64,000 nucleotides of DNA, taken from NCBI GenBank assembly GCA_035575925.1, contig DATLXK010000067.1:8799-72798 (forward strand), given 5' to 3'. The DNA comes from DASWTL01 sp035575925. Its GTDB lineage: Bacteria > Bacteroidota > Bacteroidia > Sphingobacteriales > Sphingobacteriaceae. Below the pieces are notes generated by a model. It saw only the letters and a list, made by a program, of their open reading frames with translations, was not told the origin of the DNA and did no database searches. How positions within the stretch are numbered: position 1 is the first letter of the stretch; every line of letters starts with the position of its first letter. Shown here one piece after another: positions 44,986 through 54,933 of this stretch. The position numbers were made by a program, and so were the translations under genes.

Positions 44986-46878
44986 TCAAATGTAATAAAC
45001 TGCCCCATCAGTTTTAATCTTTCCGGCATCTAACAGTTCGCGAATTACTTCTATTTTTTCCTTTTCTGAACCATTCGGTAGTTTATTAACAAGAGCATCC
45101 AATGATAAGGGTGTACCATTTAAAACCGCTACTAAATCATTTGTAATCTGCCAAACAATGGTTTCCTTTAAATTTTCCCTCTTTTTTTCAAGACAAACAT
45201 CGCACACCCCGCATTCTCCGGTTGCTGGTTGATTGAAATACTTCAGAATTTGACTATTTCTGCATATACTTTGAGTAGCATAAGAAATTACAGAGTTTAC
45301 CTGGATTTTTTGAATGGCATAACGCTCCCGGAGGTAACTACCGTTAATCACTACATGGGATGTATTTTCACGTGCCTTTAAAAACTGAAGTTGGGGTTTG
45401 TCTGTTTGCTTAAGGTAACTTAACAGTTCCAAATCCTGAAGTTTATTTAAAATTTGTTCCACATCTTCCCGACTAATGGCTAATCTTTTTGCCAGGTCGA
45501 ATTCTTTTACAGGAATAAAATGATCAAATATTCCTCCGTAAGAGCGTAATATGGTTTTTATAAATGCATCATATTGCTGATGCTCGACCTGGAAACGATA
45601 GATATCTTCGTTATCGATCAGCATTTTAACCCGTGACGGTAAAAAAACCGTCTCACTCAATGCTACATATTCATCCCGCTCCAAAAACTTTAATGCATTT
45701 AATGTTTTAATTGCGTTCAGTTTAAACCGACTGCAAAATTCGGCCACATCAAATGGCAATGACAGCCCTTCTCCCGCACCATAGGCAAGCTGATAATAGT
45801 TGCCTAAATAGTGGTACACTTGTTTAATCTCTTCAACAGATGGATAGCTTTGTTCTAATTTTTTTTTTATGAATAAAATATCCGCCTGGTTATAAAGCAG
45901 AACTGCATAAGCCTTTTTTTCATCTCTTCCGGCGCGTCCCGCCTCCTGGTAGTATGCTTCAAGGCTTTCAGGAAGATCCATGTGGATCACAAGCCGCACA
46001 TCAGGCTTATCTATCCCCATACCAAAAGCATTCGTTGCAACTATAATACGTATGGCCCCCGTTTTCCACGCATGCTGCTTTTTCATCCGTAAGGGAGTAT
46101 CCAAACCGGCATGATAAAAATCAGCAGAAATATTTTCCCGAATTAACAAGCGGGCTACTTCCTGGGTTTCTCTCCTATTCCTGACATACACAATACCGGT
46201 TCCTTTTACTTTTTTTATTACTGTGAGCAGTTTTCTGATCTTATTTTCTTCATCAAAAACTACATAGCTCAGGTTTTTTCGTTCAAAGGACTTAGTAAAA
46301 ATATTGTTTTTTTTAAACTTTAGTTTTTCCTGTATATCTATAGCAACCTTATCAGTTGCAGTTGCGGTTAGCGCCAGAACAGGTACGTTTGGATGCAGCT
46401 CCCTTATATCTGCCACATGGAGGTAAGGCGGTCTGAAGTCATATCCCCATTGGGAAATGCAATGGGCTTCGTCTACTGCTATCAGATTAACGTTCATGTA
46501 CCTGATCCGCTCACGCACCAGATCAGAAAGCAGTCTTTCTGGCGACAGGTAAAGAAATTTAATCTCCCCGTAAATACAATTATCAAGCAGGATATCGATC
46601 TCCCGTTTTCCCATTCCTGAAATTATAGCAATCGCTGAAATGCCACGGGATTTAAGGTTTTCAACCTGATCTTTCATCAGCGCGATTAATGGTGAAATAA
46701 CGATACATATTCCGGGATTGAGCAATGCCGGCACCTGGAAACATACCGATTTACCACCACCTGTAGGCATAAGTGCCAGCGTATCGTTTCCTTCAAGTAC
46801 TGATCTGATGATATCTTCTTGCGGCGGCCTGAAGGCAGAATATCCCCAATACTGTTTAAGAACGCTGTATATGCTCAT
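44986..46878 (-). CDS. recQ: ATP-dependent DNA helicase RecQ
   Basis: 630 aa. Walker A MPTGGGKSVCFQVP, DEAH-box VDEAHCISQWGYDFRP, LTATATDKV, and the arginine-finger motif DLPESLEAYYQEAGRAGRDE. The zinc-binding RQC region holds the cysteine cluster CGVCDVCLEKK. The HRDC domain is not evident, as in many shorter RecQ forms. It unwinds DNA at stalled forks and in recombination repair. Confidence 0.95.
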   Translation of the reverse strand: MSIYSVLKQYWGYSAFRPPQEDIIRSVLEGNDTLALMPTGGGKSVCFQVPALLNPGICIVISPLIALMKDQVENLKSRGISAIAIISGMGKREIDILLDNCIYGEIKFLYLSPERLLSDLVRERIRYMNVNLIAVDEAHCISQWGYDFRPPYLHVADIRELHPNVPVLALTATATDKVAIDIQEKLKFKKNNIFTKSFERKNLSYVVFDEENKIRKLLTVIKKVKGTGIVYVRNRRETQEVARLLIRENISADFYHAGLDTPLRMKKQHAWKTGAIRIIVATNAFGMGIDKPDVRLVIHMDLPESLEAYYQEAGRAGRDEKKAYAVLLYNQADILFIKKKLEQSYPSVEEIKQVYHYLGNYYQLAYGAGEGLSLPFDVAEFCSRFKLNAIKTLNALKFLERDEYVALSETVFLPSRVKMLIDNEDIYRFQVEHQQYDAFIKTILRSYGGIFDHFIPVKEFDLAKRLAISREDVEQILNKLQDLELLSYLKQTDKPQLQFLKARENTSHVVINGSYLRERYAIQKIQVNSVISYATQSICRNSQILKYFNQPATGECGVCDVCLEKKRENLKETIVWQITNDLVAVLNGTPLSLDALVNKLPNGSEKEKIEVIRELLDAGKIKTDGAVYYI

Positions 46879-46935
46879 AAAGTTGCTCTCAAATCTATGA
46901 AATAATGCTAAATTGCAGCTTAATATTATAGGTTA

Positions 46936-49900
46936 ATGAAGAGGATTATATGTGCTGTATTTACGTTTATTCTATATACTCAAATCCAGGCTCAGCAAGC
47001 AGCTAAATGGAATGTTGAAAAAACCTCAGCACCGTCAAAAAGCATCCGTTTTACCACAAATGAAGGCACATGGATGAATCTTGATATTAGCCCTGACGGA
47101 AAAGATATCATATTCGACTTATTGGGTGATATCTATAAAATTCCTGTTTCAGGTGGGCAGGCCACTCTTCTTGCCGGCGGCATGGCATATGAGGTCCAGC
47201 CCAGGTACAGTCCAAACGGAAAACACATATCTTTTACGAGTGATAAGGAAGGTGGTGATAACATTTGGTTGATGAACGTTGACGGCACCAATAAAAGAGC
47301 TGTTACAAAAGAAACTTTCAGACTATTAAATAACGCAGTCTGGACACCTGACAATCAATACCTTATTGCAAGAAAACACTTTACAAGCAGCCGTTCATTA
47401 GGAGCCGGCGAAATGTGGCTGTATCATATTTCCGGTGGCGAAGGTGTGCAGTTAACCAAACGTAAAAACGATCAGCAGGATGCCGGTGAACCGGAAGTCT
47501 CTCCCGATGGGAAATATATTTATTTTAGTGAGGATGTAAGTCCTGGCCCACTGTTTCAATACAACAAGAACCCAAACGGCGAAATATACAATATCCGAAA
47601 ACTTAACCGGGAAACAGGTGATTTTGAAACGGTTGCCGGAGGGCAGGGAGGTGCGGTACGGCCGCAAATTTCTCCGGATGGAAAACAGATGGCTTTTGTT
47701 AAACGGGTTAGGTTAAAATCGGTATTATTTATCCAGGACCTGGAAACAGGCGAAGAATGGCCTGTTTATGACGACCTTTCGCGGGATCAGCAGGAGGCAT
47801 GGGCTATATTTGGTTTATACCCCAATTTTACGTGGACACCAGACAATAAAAGCCTTATTTTTTATGCTAAGGGTAAGATAAGAAAGTTAGATGTCTCTTC
47901 ATTAAATGTAACAGAAATTCCATTTGAAGTAAATGTGCAGCAAAATATAGTGGATGCATTGCATTTCGATCAAAAAACATTTCAGGATGAATTTGATGTT
48001 AAAATGCTTCGGCATACCACTACATCGCCCGATGGAAAGAGAGTTGCCTATAATGCTGCGGGATATATTTATTTAAAAGACCTTCCCAACGGACAACAAG
48101 TTCGTGCTACAACAGGTGCAGATTTTGAATTTGAACCTGAGTTTAGTCCGGACGGAAAAGTGTTGATTTATGTAAGCTGGAGTGATGAAAATAAGGGCAC
48201 TATCAATAAACTGGAACTTAAATCCGGAAAAATAACAAAACTAATTTCCGAAAAAGGGTTTTATTACTCTCCCAGGTTTTCCAATAAAGGAGATAAGATT
48301 GTATTTAGAAAAGGTTCAGGGAATGATGTTTTGGGATATGCTTATGGAAAAAATCCCGGTGTTTATACTATATCTTCTGTTGGTGGAATACCTCAGCTAA
48401 TATCTAAAACAGGTATCCGACCCAGTTTCAATACTGATGATACCCGGATATTTTTCCAGGGAAATGAAGGTGGTAAGAAGGCATTTAAGAGCATTGATCT
48501 GAATGGGGGAAACCTGCGTACACATTATACTTCAACCTATGCAAATGTTTTTATCCCAAGTCCGGATGGTAAATGGCTTGCCTTTACAGAGTTGTTTAAT
48601 GCCTATATAACTCCGTTAATCACGACAGGAAATGGTCAGGAATTATCCTCAACCAACAAATCACTACCATTAACACGGGTTACTCGTGATGCCGGCAACT
48701 ATTTACATTGGAGCAGGGACGGACAAAAACTTAACTGGAACTTAGGTCCGCAATACTTTAGCCGCGAAGTTAAAAATGCATTCACCTTTCTGGACGGATC
48801 TCCTAATAAACTCCCTGTTGCCGATAGTGTGGGTATTAATATTGGCTTTAAATTATTAAGCGACATTCCTTCAGGGAAAATTGCTTTTACCGGGGCCAGG
48901 ATCATCACCATGAATGGAGATGAGGTTATTGAAAACGGCACCATCCTGATTGATAAAAATAAAATTGTTTCTATTGGATCAGCATCATCGGTTACGATCC
49001 CTCCTGAAGCAAAAATTATAGCAGCAGATGGTAAAACCATTATGCCAGGTATAATTGATGTACACGCACATCTTCGTCCCAGCCCGGACGGGATCTCTCC
49101 ACAGCAAGATTGGAGCTACTATACTAACCTTGCTTACGGGGTAACCACAGCTCATGATCCATCCAGTAATACTGAAATGGTATTCAGTCAATCAGAAATG
49201 CTTAAATCGGGACGAATGGTTGGTCCGCGGGTTTACTCTACCGGAACAATTTTGTATGGTGCTGATGGGGATTTCAAGGCGGTTATAAACAGTATAGATG
49301 ATGCCCGCTCCCATTTACGCAGAATGAAAGCTGTAGGCGCGTTTTCTGTTAAATCATATAATCAGCCCCGGCGCGACCAGCGCCAGCAGGTACTCCAGGC
49401 TGCCAGGGAACTGCAGATGTTGGTTGTCCCTGAAGGGGGATCGACTCTTTTTGCAAACATGAGTATGATTATTGACGGACATACCGGTATTGAGCATAAC
49501 GTACCCGTTGTTCCTCTTTATAAGGATGTGAAATCGATATGGAACAGGAGTAAAACCGCCTATACTCCCACCCTCATTGTAAGTTATGGCTCACAGTCGG
49601 GTGAGAATTTTTGGTATGATCGTACCAACGTGTGGGAGAATGAACGCCTATTAACCTTTACTCCCCGGCATATTATTGATGAACGTTCGAGGAGAAGAAC
49701 CACATCTGAGTTTGGCGACTACGGACATATTGAAGTATCAAAAGCAGCAAAACAGCTTGCCGATGGCGGGACAAAAGTAAATCTGGGAGCTCATGGACAA
49801 ATTCAGGGCCTTGGTGCACATTGGGAACTTTGGATGCTCGCCCAGGGGGGAATGGCACCTTTAGAAGCGATACGAAGTGCTACACTAAATGGTGCAGAAT

Positions 49901-50178
49901 ATCTTGGAATGAGTAAAGAATTAGGTTCGTTACAGGCAGGTAAGTTAGCCGATCTCATTGTGCTTGATGAAAATCCTTTGGAAGATATTCGTAATTCTGA
50001 AAAGATTAAATATGTAATGGTAAATGGCCGGTTGTATGATGCCAATACTATGAATGAAGTTGGAAACTTAGAAAAAATTCGAAATAAATTTTGGTGGCAG
50101 ACAGGCCGGGGTGAAAATTTTAGTTTCGGCTCATTAAACACTGAAACACATATTTTTACTACTCCTGTTTGTGATTAA
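46936..50178 (+). CDS. TolB-propeller amidohydrolase, exported
   Basis: A 1080-aa exported protein (signal ending QIQAQ). The first ~650 residues form PD40/TolB-like propeller repeats, recurring as ISPDGKDIIFDLLGDIYKIP and SPDGKYIYFSED. The C-terminal ~400 residues are an amidohydrolase: PGIIDVHAHLRPSPDG, GVTTAHDPSSN, GHTGIEHNVPVVP and LGAHGQIQGLGAHWELWML. The metal ligands are the HxH and later His. The substrate is unknown. Confidence 0.9.
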   Translation: MKRIICAVFTFILYTQIQAQQAAKWNVEKTSAPSKSIRFTTNEGTWMNLDISPDGKDIIFDLLGDIYKIPVSGGQATLLAGGMAYEVQPRYSPNGKHISFTSDKEGGDNIWLMNVDGTNKRAVTKETFRLLNNAVWTPDNQYLIARKHFTSSRSLGAGEMWLYHISGGEGVQLTKRKNDQQDAGEPEVSPDGKYIYFSEDVSPGPLFQYNKNPNGEIYNIRKLNRETGDFETVAGGQGGAVRPQISPDGKQMAFVKRVRLKSVLFIQDLETGEEWPVYDDLSRDQQEAWAIFGLYPNFTWTPDNKSLIFYAKGKIRKLDVSSLNVTEIPFEVNVQQNIVDALHFDQKTFQDEFDVKMLRHTTTSPDGKRVAYNAAGYIYLKDLPNGQQVRATTGADFEFEPEFSPDGKVLIYVSWSDENKGTINKLELKSGKITKLISEKGFYYSPRFSNKGDKIVFRKGSGNDVLGYAYGKNPGVYTISSVGGIPQLISKTGIRPSFNTDDTRIFFQGNEGGKKAFKSIDLNGGNLRTHYTSTYANVFIPSPDGKWLAFTELFNAYITPLITTGNGQELSSTNKSLPLTRVTRDAGNYLHWSRDGQKLNWNLGPQYFSREVKNAFTFLDGSPNKLPVADSVGINIGFKLLSDIPSGKIAFTGARIITMNGDEVIENGTILIDKNKIVSIGSASSVTIPPEAKIIAADGKTIMPGIIDVHAHLRPSPDGISPQQDWSYYTNLAYGVTTAHDPSSNTEMVFSQSEMLKSGRMVGPRVYSTGTILYGADGDFKAVINSIDDARSHLRRMKAVGAFSVKSYNQPRRDQRQQVLQAARELQMLVVPEGGSTLFANMSMIIDGHTGIEHNVPVVPLYKDVKSIWNRSKTAYTPTLIVSYGSQSGENFWYDRTNVWENERLLTFTPRHIIDERSRRRTTSEFGDYGHIEVSKAAKQLADGGTKVNLGAHGQIQGLGAHWELWMLAQGGMAPLEAIRSATLNGAEYLGMSKELGSLQAGKLADLIVLDENPLEDIRNSEKIKYVMVNGRLYDANTMNEVGNLEKIRNKFWWQTGRGENFSFGSLNTETHIFTTPVCD

Positions 50179-50181
50179 AAC

Positions 50182-50210
50182 AAAACCGAGGACTGTTTAG
50201 TTCCGGTTTT
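50182..50210. terminator. Terminator between the amidohydrolase and META genes
   Basis: Arms AAAACC and GGTTTT with an inner GGA/TCC part and a bulge, followed by a T-rich run on the plus strand. It lies between two convergent genes. Confidence 0.6.
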
Positions 50211-50212
50211 AA

Positions 50213-50620
50213 TTATCTTTTAAACGTTAAGAGCAGGTTTGCTTCTCCATACAGATAGAGTTTATCTGCCTTAATTTCATAGCGCTTAATTTTGCGTAAA
50301 TGTGTCATTATATCCTGTTCAATATCCATAAGACCATCACAGAACATTTTTGTTGACGTTACATTGACGAAGCTTATGCGGCTATCTGTTAATGGTTCAT
50401 AATCAGCTGAAAAGCCATTGCAGGCCGCTTTCCCTTTGGCAGTATGTTCTTTGATATCAAACTCAATAGTTGTTTTATCACCCAGATTATACATTTTTCC
50501 TTCAATAGCTGATAATGTCCACTTGATGCCGCCTAAAACGGGTCGGTCTGCAGTCTGATCTAAAACAGTGCATGAAAATGAAAGAAACGGTATTAATAAT
50601 AAAAGGTATTTATGTTTCAT
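50213..50620 (-). CDS. META-domain lipoprotein (HslJ-like)
   Basis: A 135-aa lipoprotein (lipobox FSCT). The META fold appears as GGIKWTLSAIEGKMYNL, AKGKAACNGFSADYEP and SRISFVNVTSTKMFCDG. Family members help cells resist heat shock or antibiotics. It stands alone. Confidence 0.85.
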   Translation of the reverse strand: MKHKYLLLLIPFLSFSCTVLDQTADRPVLGGIKWTLSAIEGKMYNLGDKTTIEFDIKEHTAKGKAACNGFSADYEPLTDSRISFVNVTSTKMFCDGLMDIEQDIMTHLRKIKRYEIKADKLYLYGEANLLLTFKR

Positions 50621-50720
50621 AAAGCAAATTTTAAAGTTTTATTATAGCTATGGTGATTTCGCCAATCTTTAACTTAATGGTATTAAAATACTAAACAATC
50701 TATAAGCAACTATGTTTCAA

Positions 50721-51914
50721 TCAGATATTTTGGGCAATTACAAATCCGCTTGCCCACGCCCACTGAAAATTATAACCGCCAAGCCAACCGGTTACATCCA
50801 CACATTCGCCTCCGAAAAATAGTCCGGATACTTTTTTACTTTCCAGGGTTTTAGAGGATAACTCTCCGGTATCCACACCGCCCCGCATAACTTCTGCCTT
50901 ATCGTATCCTTTATTTCCGGCAGGTTTAACTTTAAAGGAGTGTATAAACGTTTCAATTAATTCCATTTCAGCTTTAGAAAGAGATGCCAGATTTTTATTA
51001 ACCGGAAGATATTTGCTTAAAGCCTCCGCAAATTTCCGGGTGTAAATTCCAGCAAATAAATTAAGCAGTTGCTTTTTCCCATTTATACTACGTTCTTTTT
51101 CAATTATACCGCTAATAGACTGATTTGGAAGAAGATCAATTATGATATATTCTCCCGGGTTCCAATAAGACGAGATCTGTAGGATAGCCGGACCACTTAA
51201 TCCCCAATGAGTAAACAGAATATTTTCTTCAAAACTGATACGTTCATTAAATACCCGGGAAAAAACAGTATTACCTGATAACTGCGTATACCATTCAGTA
51301 TCTTTTCCGGTGATGGTAAGCGGGACCAGTGCAGGAGCTGTTTCAATAATTTTTATTCCGAATTGCCTGGCTATTTTTATACCCAGATCTGACGCACCCA
51401 TTTTTTGTATGGGCAATCCCCCTGAAGCAACTACTAATTGGGGTGCGCTGATTTGATGAACTTTACCGTTGTTGTTATAGTTAACTACAAATTGTTCATC
51501 CTCCTTGCTTACAGAGATGACTTCAGCATTACACCTGATCTCCTGTCCCAAATCTCTGCACAGACCTGTAAAAACGTTAACAACATCTTTAGCTCTGTCA
51601 CTCACAGGAAATAACTGCCCTAACGTTTTTTCCTTTCCAGATATTCCATACGCTTCAAAAAAACTGATCGTATCATCCACCGACCATTGTGAAAATGCCG
51701 ATTTGCTGAAATGTTCATTTTGAGAAATAAAATTCTGGTGGGATGAATAGAGATTGGTGTAATTACATCGTCCCCCACCAGAAATCAGGATTTTGGCCCC
51801 GGGTTGCGCATTTTTTTCCAGGATCAATACTTTTTTACCTAAAAATCCGGCCTGAACAGCACACATTAATCCGCAGGCACCTCCCCCAATTATTATAGCG
51901 TCTGGATTTATCAT
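50721..51914 (-). CDS. HI0933/BaiN-type flavoprotein
   Basis: 397 aa. FAD-binding Rossmann start MINPDAIIIGGGACGLMCAV, GGGRCNYTN, and C-terminal GVDTGELSSKTLESKKVSGL followed by FGGECVDVTGWLGGYNFQWA. These match the aminoacetone-oxidase/YhiN family of NAD(P)/FAD oxidoreductases. The substrate is unknown. It is divergent from nuoA. Confidence 0.88.
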   Translation of the reverse strand: MINPDAIIIGGGACGLMCAVQAGFLGKKVLILEKNAQPGAKILISGGGRCNYTNLYSSHQNFISQNEHFSKSAFSQWSVDDTISFFEAYGISGKEKTLGQLFPVSDRAKDVVNVFTGLCRDLGQEIRCNAEVISVSKEDEQFVVNYNNNGKVHQISAPQLVVASGGLPIQKMGASDLGIKIARQFGIKIIETAPALVPLTITGKDTEWYTQLSGNTVFSRVFNERISFEENILFTHWGLSGPAILQISSYWNPGEYIIIDLLPNQSISGIIEKERSINGKKQLLNLFAGIYTRKFAEALSKYLPVNKNLASLSKAEMELIETFIHSFKVKPAGNKGYDKAEVMRGGVDTGELSSKTLESKKVSGLFFGGECVDVTGWLGGYNFQWAWASGFVIAQNI

Positions 51915-52016
51915 TCAAAAAGTAAAGGTAGAACACATTTATTTTCTTACCCGCAAAATGATCATTAATGATATAATAATCATCATCTAACCCCAAATTT
52001 TTTATAGTTTTGTTCA

Positions 52017-52607
52017 ATGGAAACTGTTTCTCAGTTATCTGAATTCGGTAAAATATTCCTGTTCATGATTATGGGAATCATGTTGGTATCACTAACACTT
52101 CTGATATCGCGTATCGTTGCCCCAAGAAAGCCAAACCCTGAAAAATTGTTATCGTATGAGTGTGGTGAAGATCCTACAGGTAATTCATGGATCCAGTTTA
52201 ATTCGCGCTTTTATGTAATTGCGCTGGTCTTTTTATTGTTTGATGTAGAGCTGGTATTTATTTTTCCGTGGGCTACCATTTTTTCCCAGGAGGTTCTGAT
52301 AAATGCCGATCCCAGATGGGGTTGGCTAACTTTAACCGAAATGTTTATTTTCGTTGGAATACTGATACTGGGATTAGTATATGTATGGAGAAAAGGCGAC
52401 TTGGAATGGGTAAGGCCAAATATTAAAATACCGGATGCAGGAACCAATATTCCGATGACGTTATATGATAAGATCAATGAAGAACAATATAAAATCAGGC
52501 CTTTTTCGATGGAGAGTAATTTAACTGTTCCGGTTACAGATGTAAAACCAACAATGGAAGCTCCTAAATCCACCTTTAAACCCACTTTCAGAAAGCCTAA
52601 AGTATGA
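52017..52607 (+). CDS. nuoA: NADH-quinone oxidoreductase subunit A (long C-tail)
   Basis: A 196-aa complex I membrane subunit. Three transmembrane segments and the conserved LSYECGEDPTGNSWIQFNSR (Cys loop) and LLFDVELVFIFPW are seen. About 60 extra residues at the C-terminus, ending in a Lys/Pro tail, extend beyond the usual length. It overlaps nuoB by 4 bp. Only A and B are here; the other complex I genes must be elsewhere. Confidence 0.93.
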   Translation: METVSQLSEFGKIFLFMIMGIMLVSLTLLISRIVAPRKPNPEKLLSYECGEDPTGNSWIQFNSRFYVIALVFLLFDVELVFIFPWATIFSQEVLINADPRWGWLTLTEMFIFVGILILGLVYVWRKGDLEWVRPNIKIPDAGTNIPMTLYDKINEEQYKIRPFSMESNLTVPVTDVKPTMEAPKSTFKPTFRKPKV

Positions 52608-53089
52608 GTTTAGATAAGCAGCCTGAAAATGGGGGAATAATAGTTACCAAGCTGGATGACCTGTTCAACTGGGCAAGAATGTCGTCTTTATGGCCCATGG
52701 GTTTTGGAATTGCATGCTGCGCTATTGAAATGATGGGATCCTATGCATCTACTTACGATCTGGATCGGTTTGGTGTATTTCCAAGACCCTCACCCAGGCA
52801 ATCGGACGTGATCATTATTGCCGGAACGGTTACTTTTAAAATGGCCGAACGCATTAAAAGATTGTATGAGCAAATGCCGGAGCCAAAATATGTTATCTCC
52901 ATGGGTTCCTGCTCAAATTGCGGCGGGCCATACTGGGAGCATGGCTATCACGTAGTTAAAGGTGTAGATCGCATTATTCCCGTTGATATTTATGTACAGG
53001 GTTGTCCGCCAAGGCCCGAGGCGCTAATTGGTGCCATACTGGAGCTTCAGAAAAAAATTGGGGAAGAAAGTTTATTAACCAGTTCATAA
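52604..53089 (+). CDS. nuoB: NADH-quinone oxidoreductase subunit B
   Basis: A 161-aa subunit carrying the N2 [4Fe-4S] cluster that passes electrons to quinone. The ligand cysteines are Cys38 and Cys39 (GIACCAIEMMGS), Cys103 (GSCSNCGGPYWEHGYH) and Cys134 (VQGCPPRPEALIGA). It is coupled to nuoA, and purK starts 4 bp after it. Confidence 0.96.
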   Translation: MSLDKQPENGGIIVTKLDDLFNWARMSSLWPMGFGIACCAIEMMGSYASTYDLDRFGVFPRPSPRQSDVIIIAGTVTFKMAERIKRLYEQMPEPKYVISMGSCSNCGGPYWEHGYHVVKGVDRIIPVDIYVQGCPPRPEALIGAILELQKKIGEESLLTSS

Positions 53090-53093
53090 CCGT

Positions 53094-54233
53094 ATGAAAG
53101 CATTTTACGGAGATTTAAAATTAGGGATTTTAGGCGGTGGCCAGCTAGGCCGTATGCTCATTCAGGAAGCCATAAATCTGAATGTAACTACCTATGTACT
53201 AGATCCGGACGATAACGCCCCCTGCAAAAATATTTGCGATCAGTTTACATTAGGTTCACTAACCGACTATGAAACGGTATATAATTTTGGTAAAACGGCA
53301 GACCTTATCACCATAGAAATTGAAAAAGTAAATGTTGATGCACTTCAAAAACTAGAAGATGAAGGAGTTTTGGTTTATCCTCAGGCCCGGGTTATACGTT
53401 TAATACAAGACAAGGGCCTACAAAAGGAGTTTTTTAAACAAAATAACATCCCTAGTGCCCCGTTTCAATTAATTACTTCGCCGGAAGCCTTAAAGCAATC
53501 ATCCATTCCTTTGCCATACATCCAGAAATTACGTAAAAATGGTTATGATGGACGCGGAGTTTGTAAGATCACAACAGAGGAAGATTTTGCCAAAGCTTTT
53601 ACCGATCCCAGCTTAATTGAGCAGTGGATAGATTTTGAGATAGAACTTGCCGTTATTGTAGCCCGGAATGAAAAGGGGGAAATTAAAGCTTTTCCATGTG
53701 CCGAGATGGAGTTTAATCCGGATGTAAACTTGGTAGAATACCTGATATCTCCTTCTACGCTTGATTTTGAAATTTTACAACGGGCGGAAGCGCTTGCCAT
53801 TAAAGTGGCTGATAACCTGAAAATAATCGGGGTGCTGGCAGTAGAAATGTTTTTGACTAAAAGCGGCGAAATATTAGTAAATGAAGTAGCTCCAAGGCCG
53901 CATAACAGCGGACATCATACCATAGAAGGAAATTACACTTCGCAATTTGCGCAGCACTTAAAGGCAATTTTTAACCTTCCGCTGGGGGATACAAAATCTA
54001 TAAGCAATGCCGTGATGATCAATTTGCTGGGCGAGCCCGGCTATGAAGGATTAGCAGAATACGAAGGATTAGAAGCTATTTTAAAATTAGACGGGGTATA
54101 TGTTCATCTCTATGGAAAAAGCTTTACCAAACCTTTCCGGAAAATGGGGCATGTAACCATTATTGATGACAATCGTGAAAATGCAATTGCAAAGGCCAGG
54201 GAAGTACAAAAAACCATAAAAGTTAAAATTTAA
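53094..54233 (+). CDS. purK: 5-(carboxyamino)imidazole ribonucleotide synthase
   Basis: 379 aa, ATP-grasp. Seen: LGILGGGQLGRMLIQEA, LRKNGYDGRGVCKI, VLAVEMFLTKSGEILVNEVA, APRPHNSGHHTIEGN. It makes N5-CAIR from AIR, ATP and bicarbonate in purine synthesis. It is followed 3 bp later by purE. Confidence 0.96.
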   Translation: MKAFYGDLKLGILGGGQLGRMLIQEAINLNVTTYVLDPDDNAPCKNICDQFTLGSLTDYETVYNFGKTADLITIEIEKVNVDALQKLEDEGVLVYPQARVIRLIQDKGLQKEFFKQNNIPSAPFQLITSPEALKQSSIPLPYIQKLRKNGYDGRGVCKITTEEDFAKAFTDPSLIEQWIDFEIELAVIVARNEKGEIKAFPCAEMEFNPDVNLVEYLISPSTLDFEILQRAEALAIKVADNLKIIGVLAVEMFLTKSGEILVNEVAPRPHNSGHHTIEGNYTSQFAQHLKAIFNLPLGDTKSISNAVMINLLGEPGYEGLAEYEGLEAILKLDGVYVHLYGKSFTKPFRKMGHVTIIDDNRENAIAKAREVQKTIKVKI

Positions 54234-54236
54234 TCG

Positions 54237-54734
54237 ATGAGCCAGTCAACTATCAGGGTAGGAATAATCATGGGAAGCAAATCAGATCTGAATATTATGC
54301 AGGATGCTGCTGATATTCTGAAAGAATTTGATATAGAATATGAAATTACGGTGGTATCCGCCCATCGCACGCCTGAACGGATGTTCGATTATGCCAAAAC
54401 AGCTGCCAACCGGGGCTTAAAGGTAATTATTGCAGGTGCAGGCGGTGCCGCTCATCTTCCCGGAATGGTTGCCTCTATTACTCATTTACCGGTTATCGGG
54501 GTTCCTGTTAAATCATCAAACTCCCTGGACGGGTGGGATTCAATTTTATCTATTCTGCAAATGCCAAATGGAATTCCAGTGGCAACTGTTGCGCTGAATG
54601 CCGCTAAAAATGCCGGGTTGTTAGCCGCCCAGATCCTTGGAACATCTGATCAGAAGATAGCTGAGAAACTGATGGACTATAAAGAAGCATTAAAGAAAAA
54701 GATCGAAGAATCTGCTAAAGAAGTGGAAGGGTGA
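54237..54734 (+). CDS. purE: N5-CAIR mutase
   Basis: 165 aa, class I PurE. Signature IIMGSKSDLNIMQ, the active-site SAHRTPERM, GAGGAAHLPGMVA and VPVKSSNSLDGWDS. It turns N5-CAIR into CAIR. Its last 61 bp (54674-54734) are duplicated at 56901-56961 beyond the next gene. Confidence 0.97.
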   Translation: MSQSTIRVGIIMGSKSDLNIMQDAADILKEFDIEYEITVVSAHRTPERMFDYAKTAANRGLKVIIAGAGGAAHLPGMVASITHLPVIGVPVKSSNSLDGWDSILSILQMPNGIPVATVALNAAKNAGLLAAQILGTSDQKIAEKLMDYKEALKKKIEESAKEVEG

Positions 54735-54896
54735 AGGCAATAGTTAAAAGGATAAAGGCTAAGGTTACTTGTTCCCGCAAACTTAAGCTCAGCGCTCAGT
54801 AAGTGGGCAGACTTAACTAACACTGTAAAATTTACGCGTAAAATAATAGGAGTTGCGTATATTTAAGAGTTAGTGGCAAGCGTACCGAACCGACAC
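54674..54896. repeat. purE-tail direct repeat, copy A
   Basis: Includes the purE 3' end and the downstream non-coding run up to the next gene's leader. The same order recurs at 56901-57190, so the DUF262 gene lies inside a direct repeat. Copy A lacks the ~73 bp that copy B carries between its two ACTTA sites. Confidence 0.9.
54817..54873. repeat. attC-like 57-bp imperfect palindrome, site S1
   Basis: The left arm CTAACACTGTAAAATTTACG faces the right arm GCGTATATTTAAGAGTTAG across a short spacer. Outer CTAAC/GTTAG pairs are perfect. It also contains the perfect TTTACGCGTAAA palindrome. The length and the CTAAC/GTTAG ends resemble integron attC sites. It lies just before the DUF262 gene. Confidence 0.65.
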
Positions 54897-54933
54897 AACA
54901 ACCTTAAACCGACAAAAAAAGAACTAATAAAAT

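Noticed and set aside
44958..45029. Longer start for the DUF2807 lipoprotein overlapping recQ
   Set aside because: The signal peptide and lipobox begin at 44957; the extra residues are recQ coding sequence in another frame.
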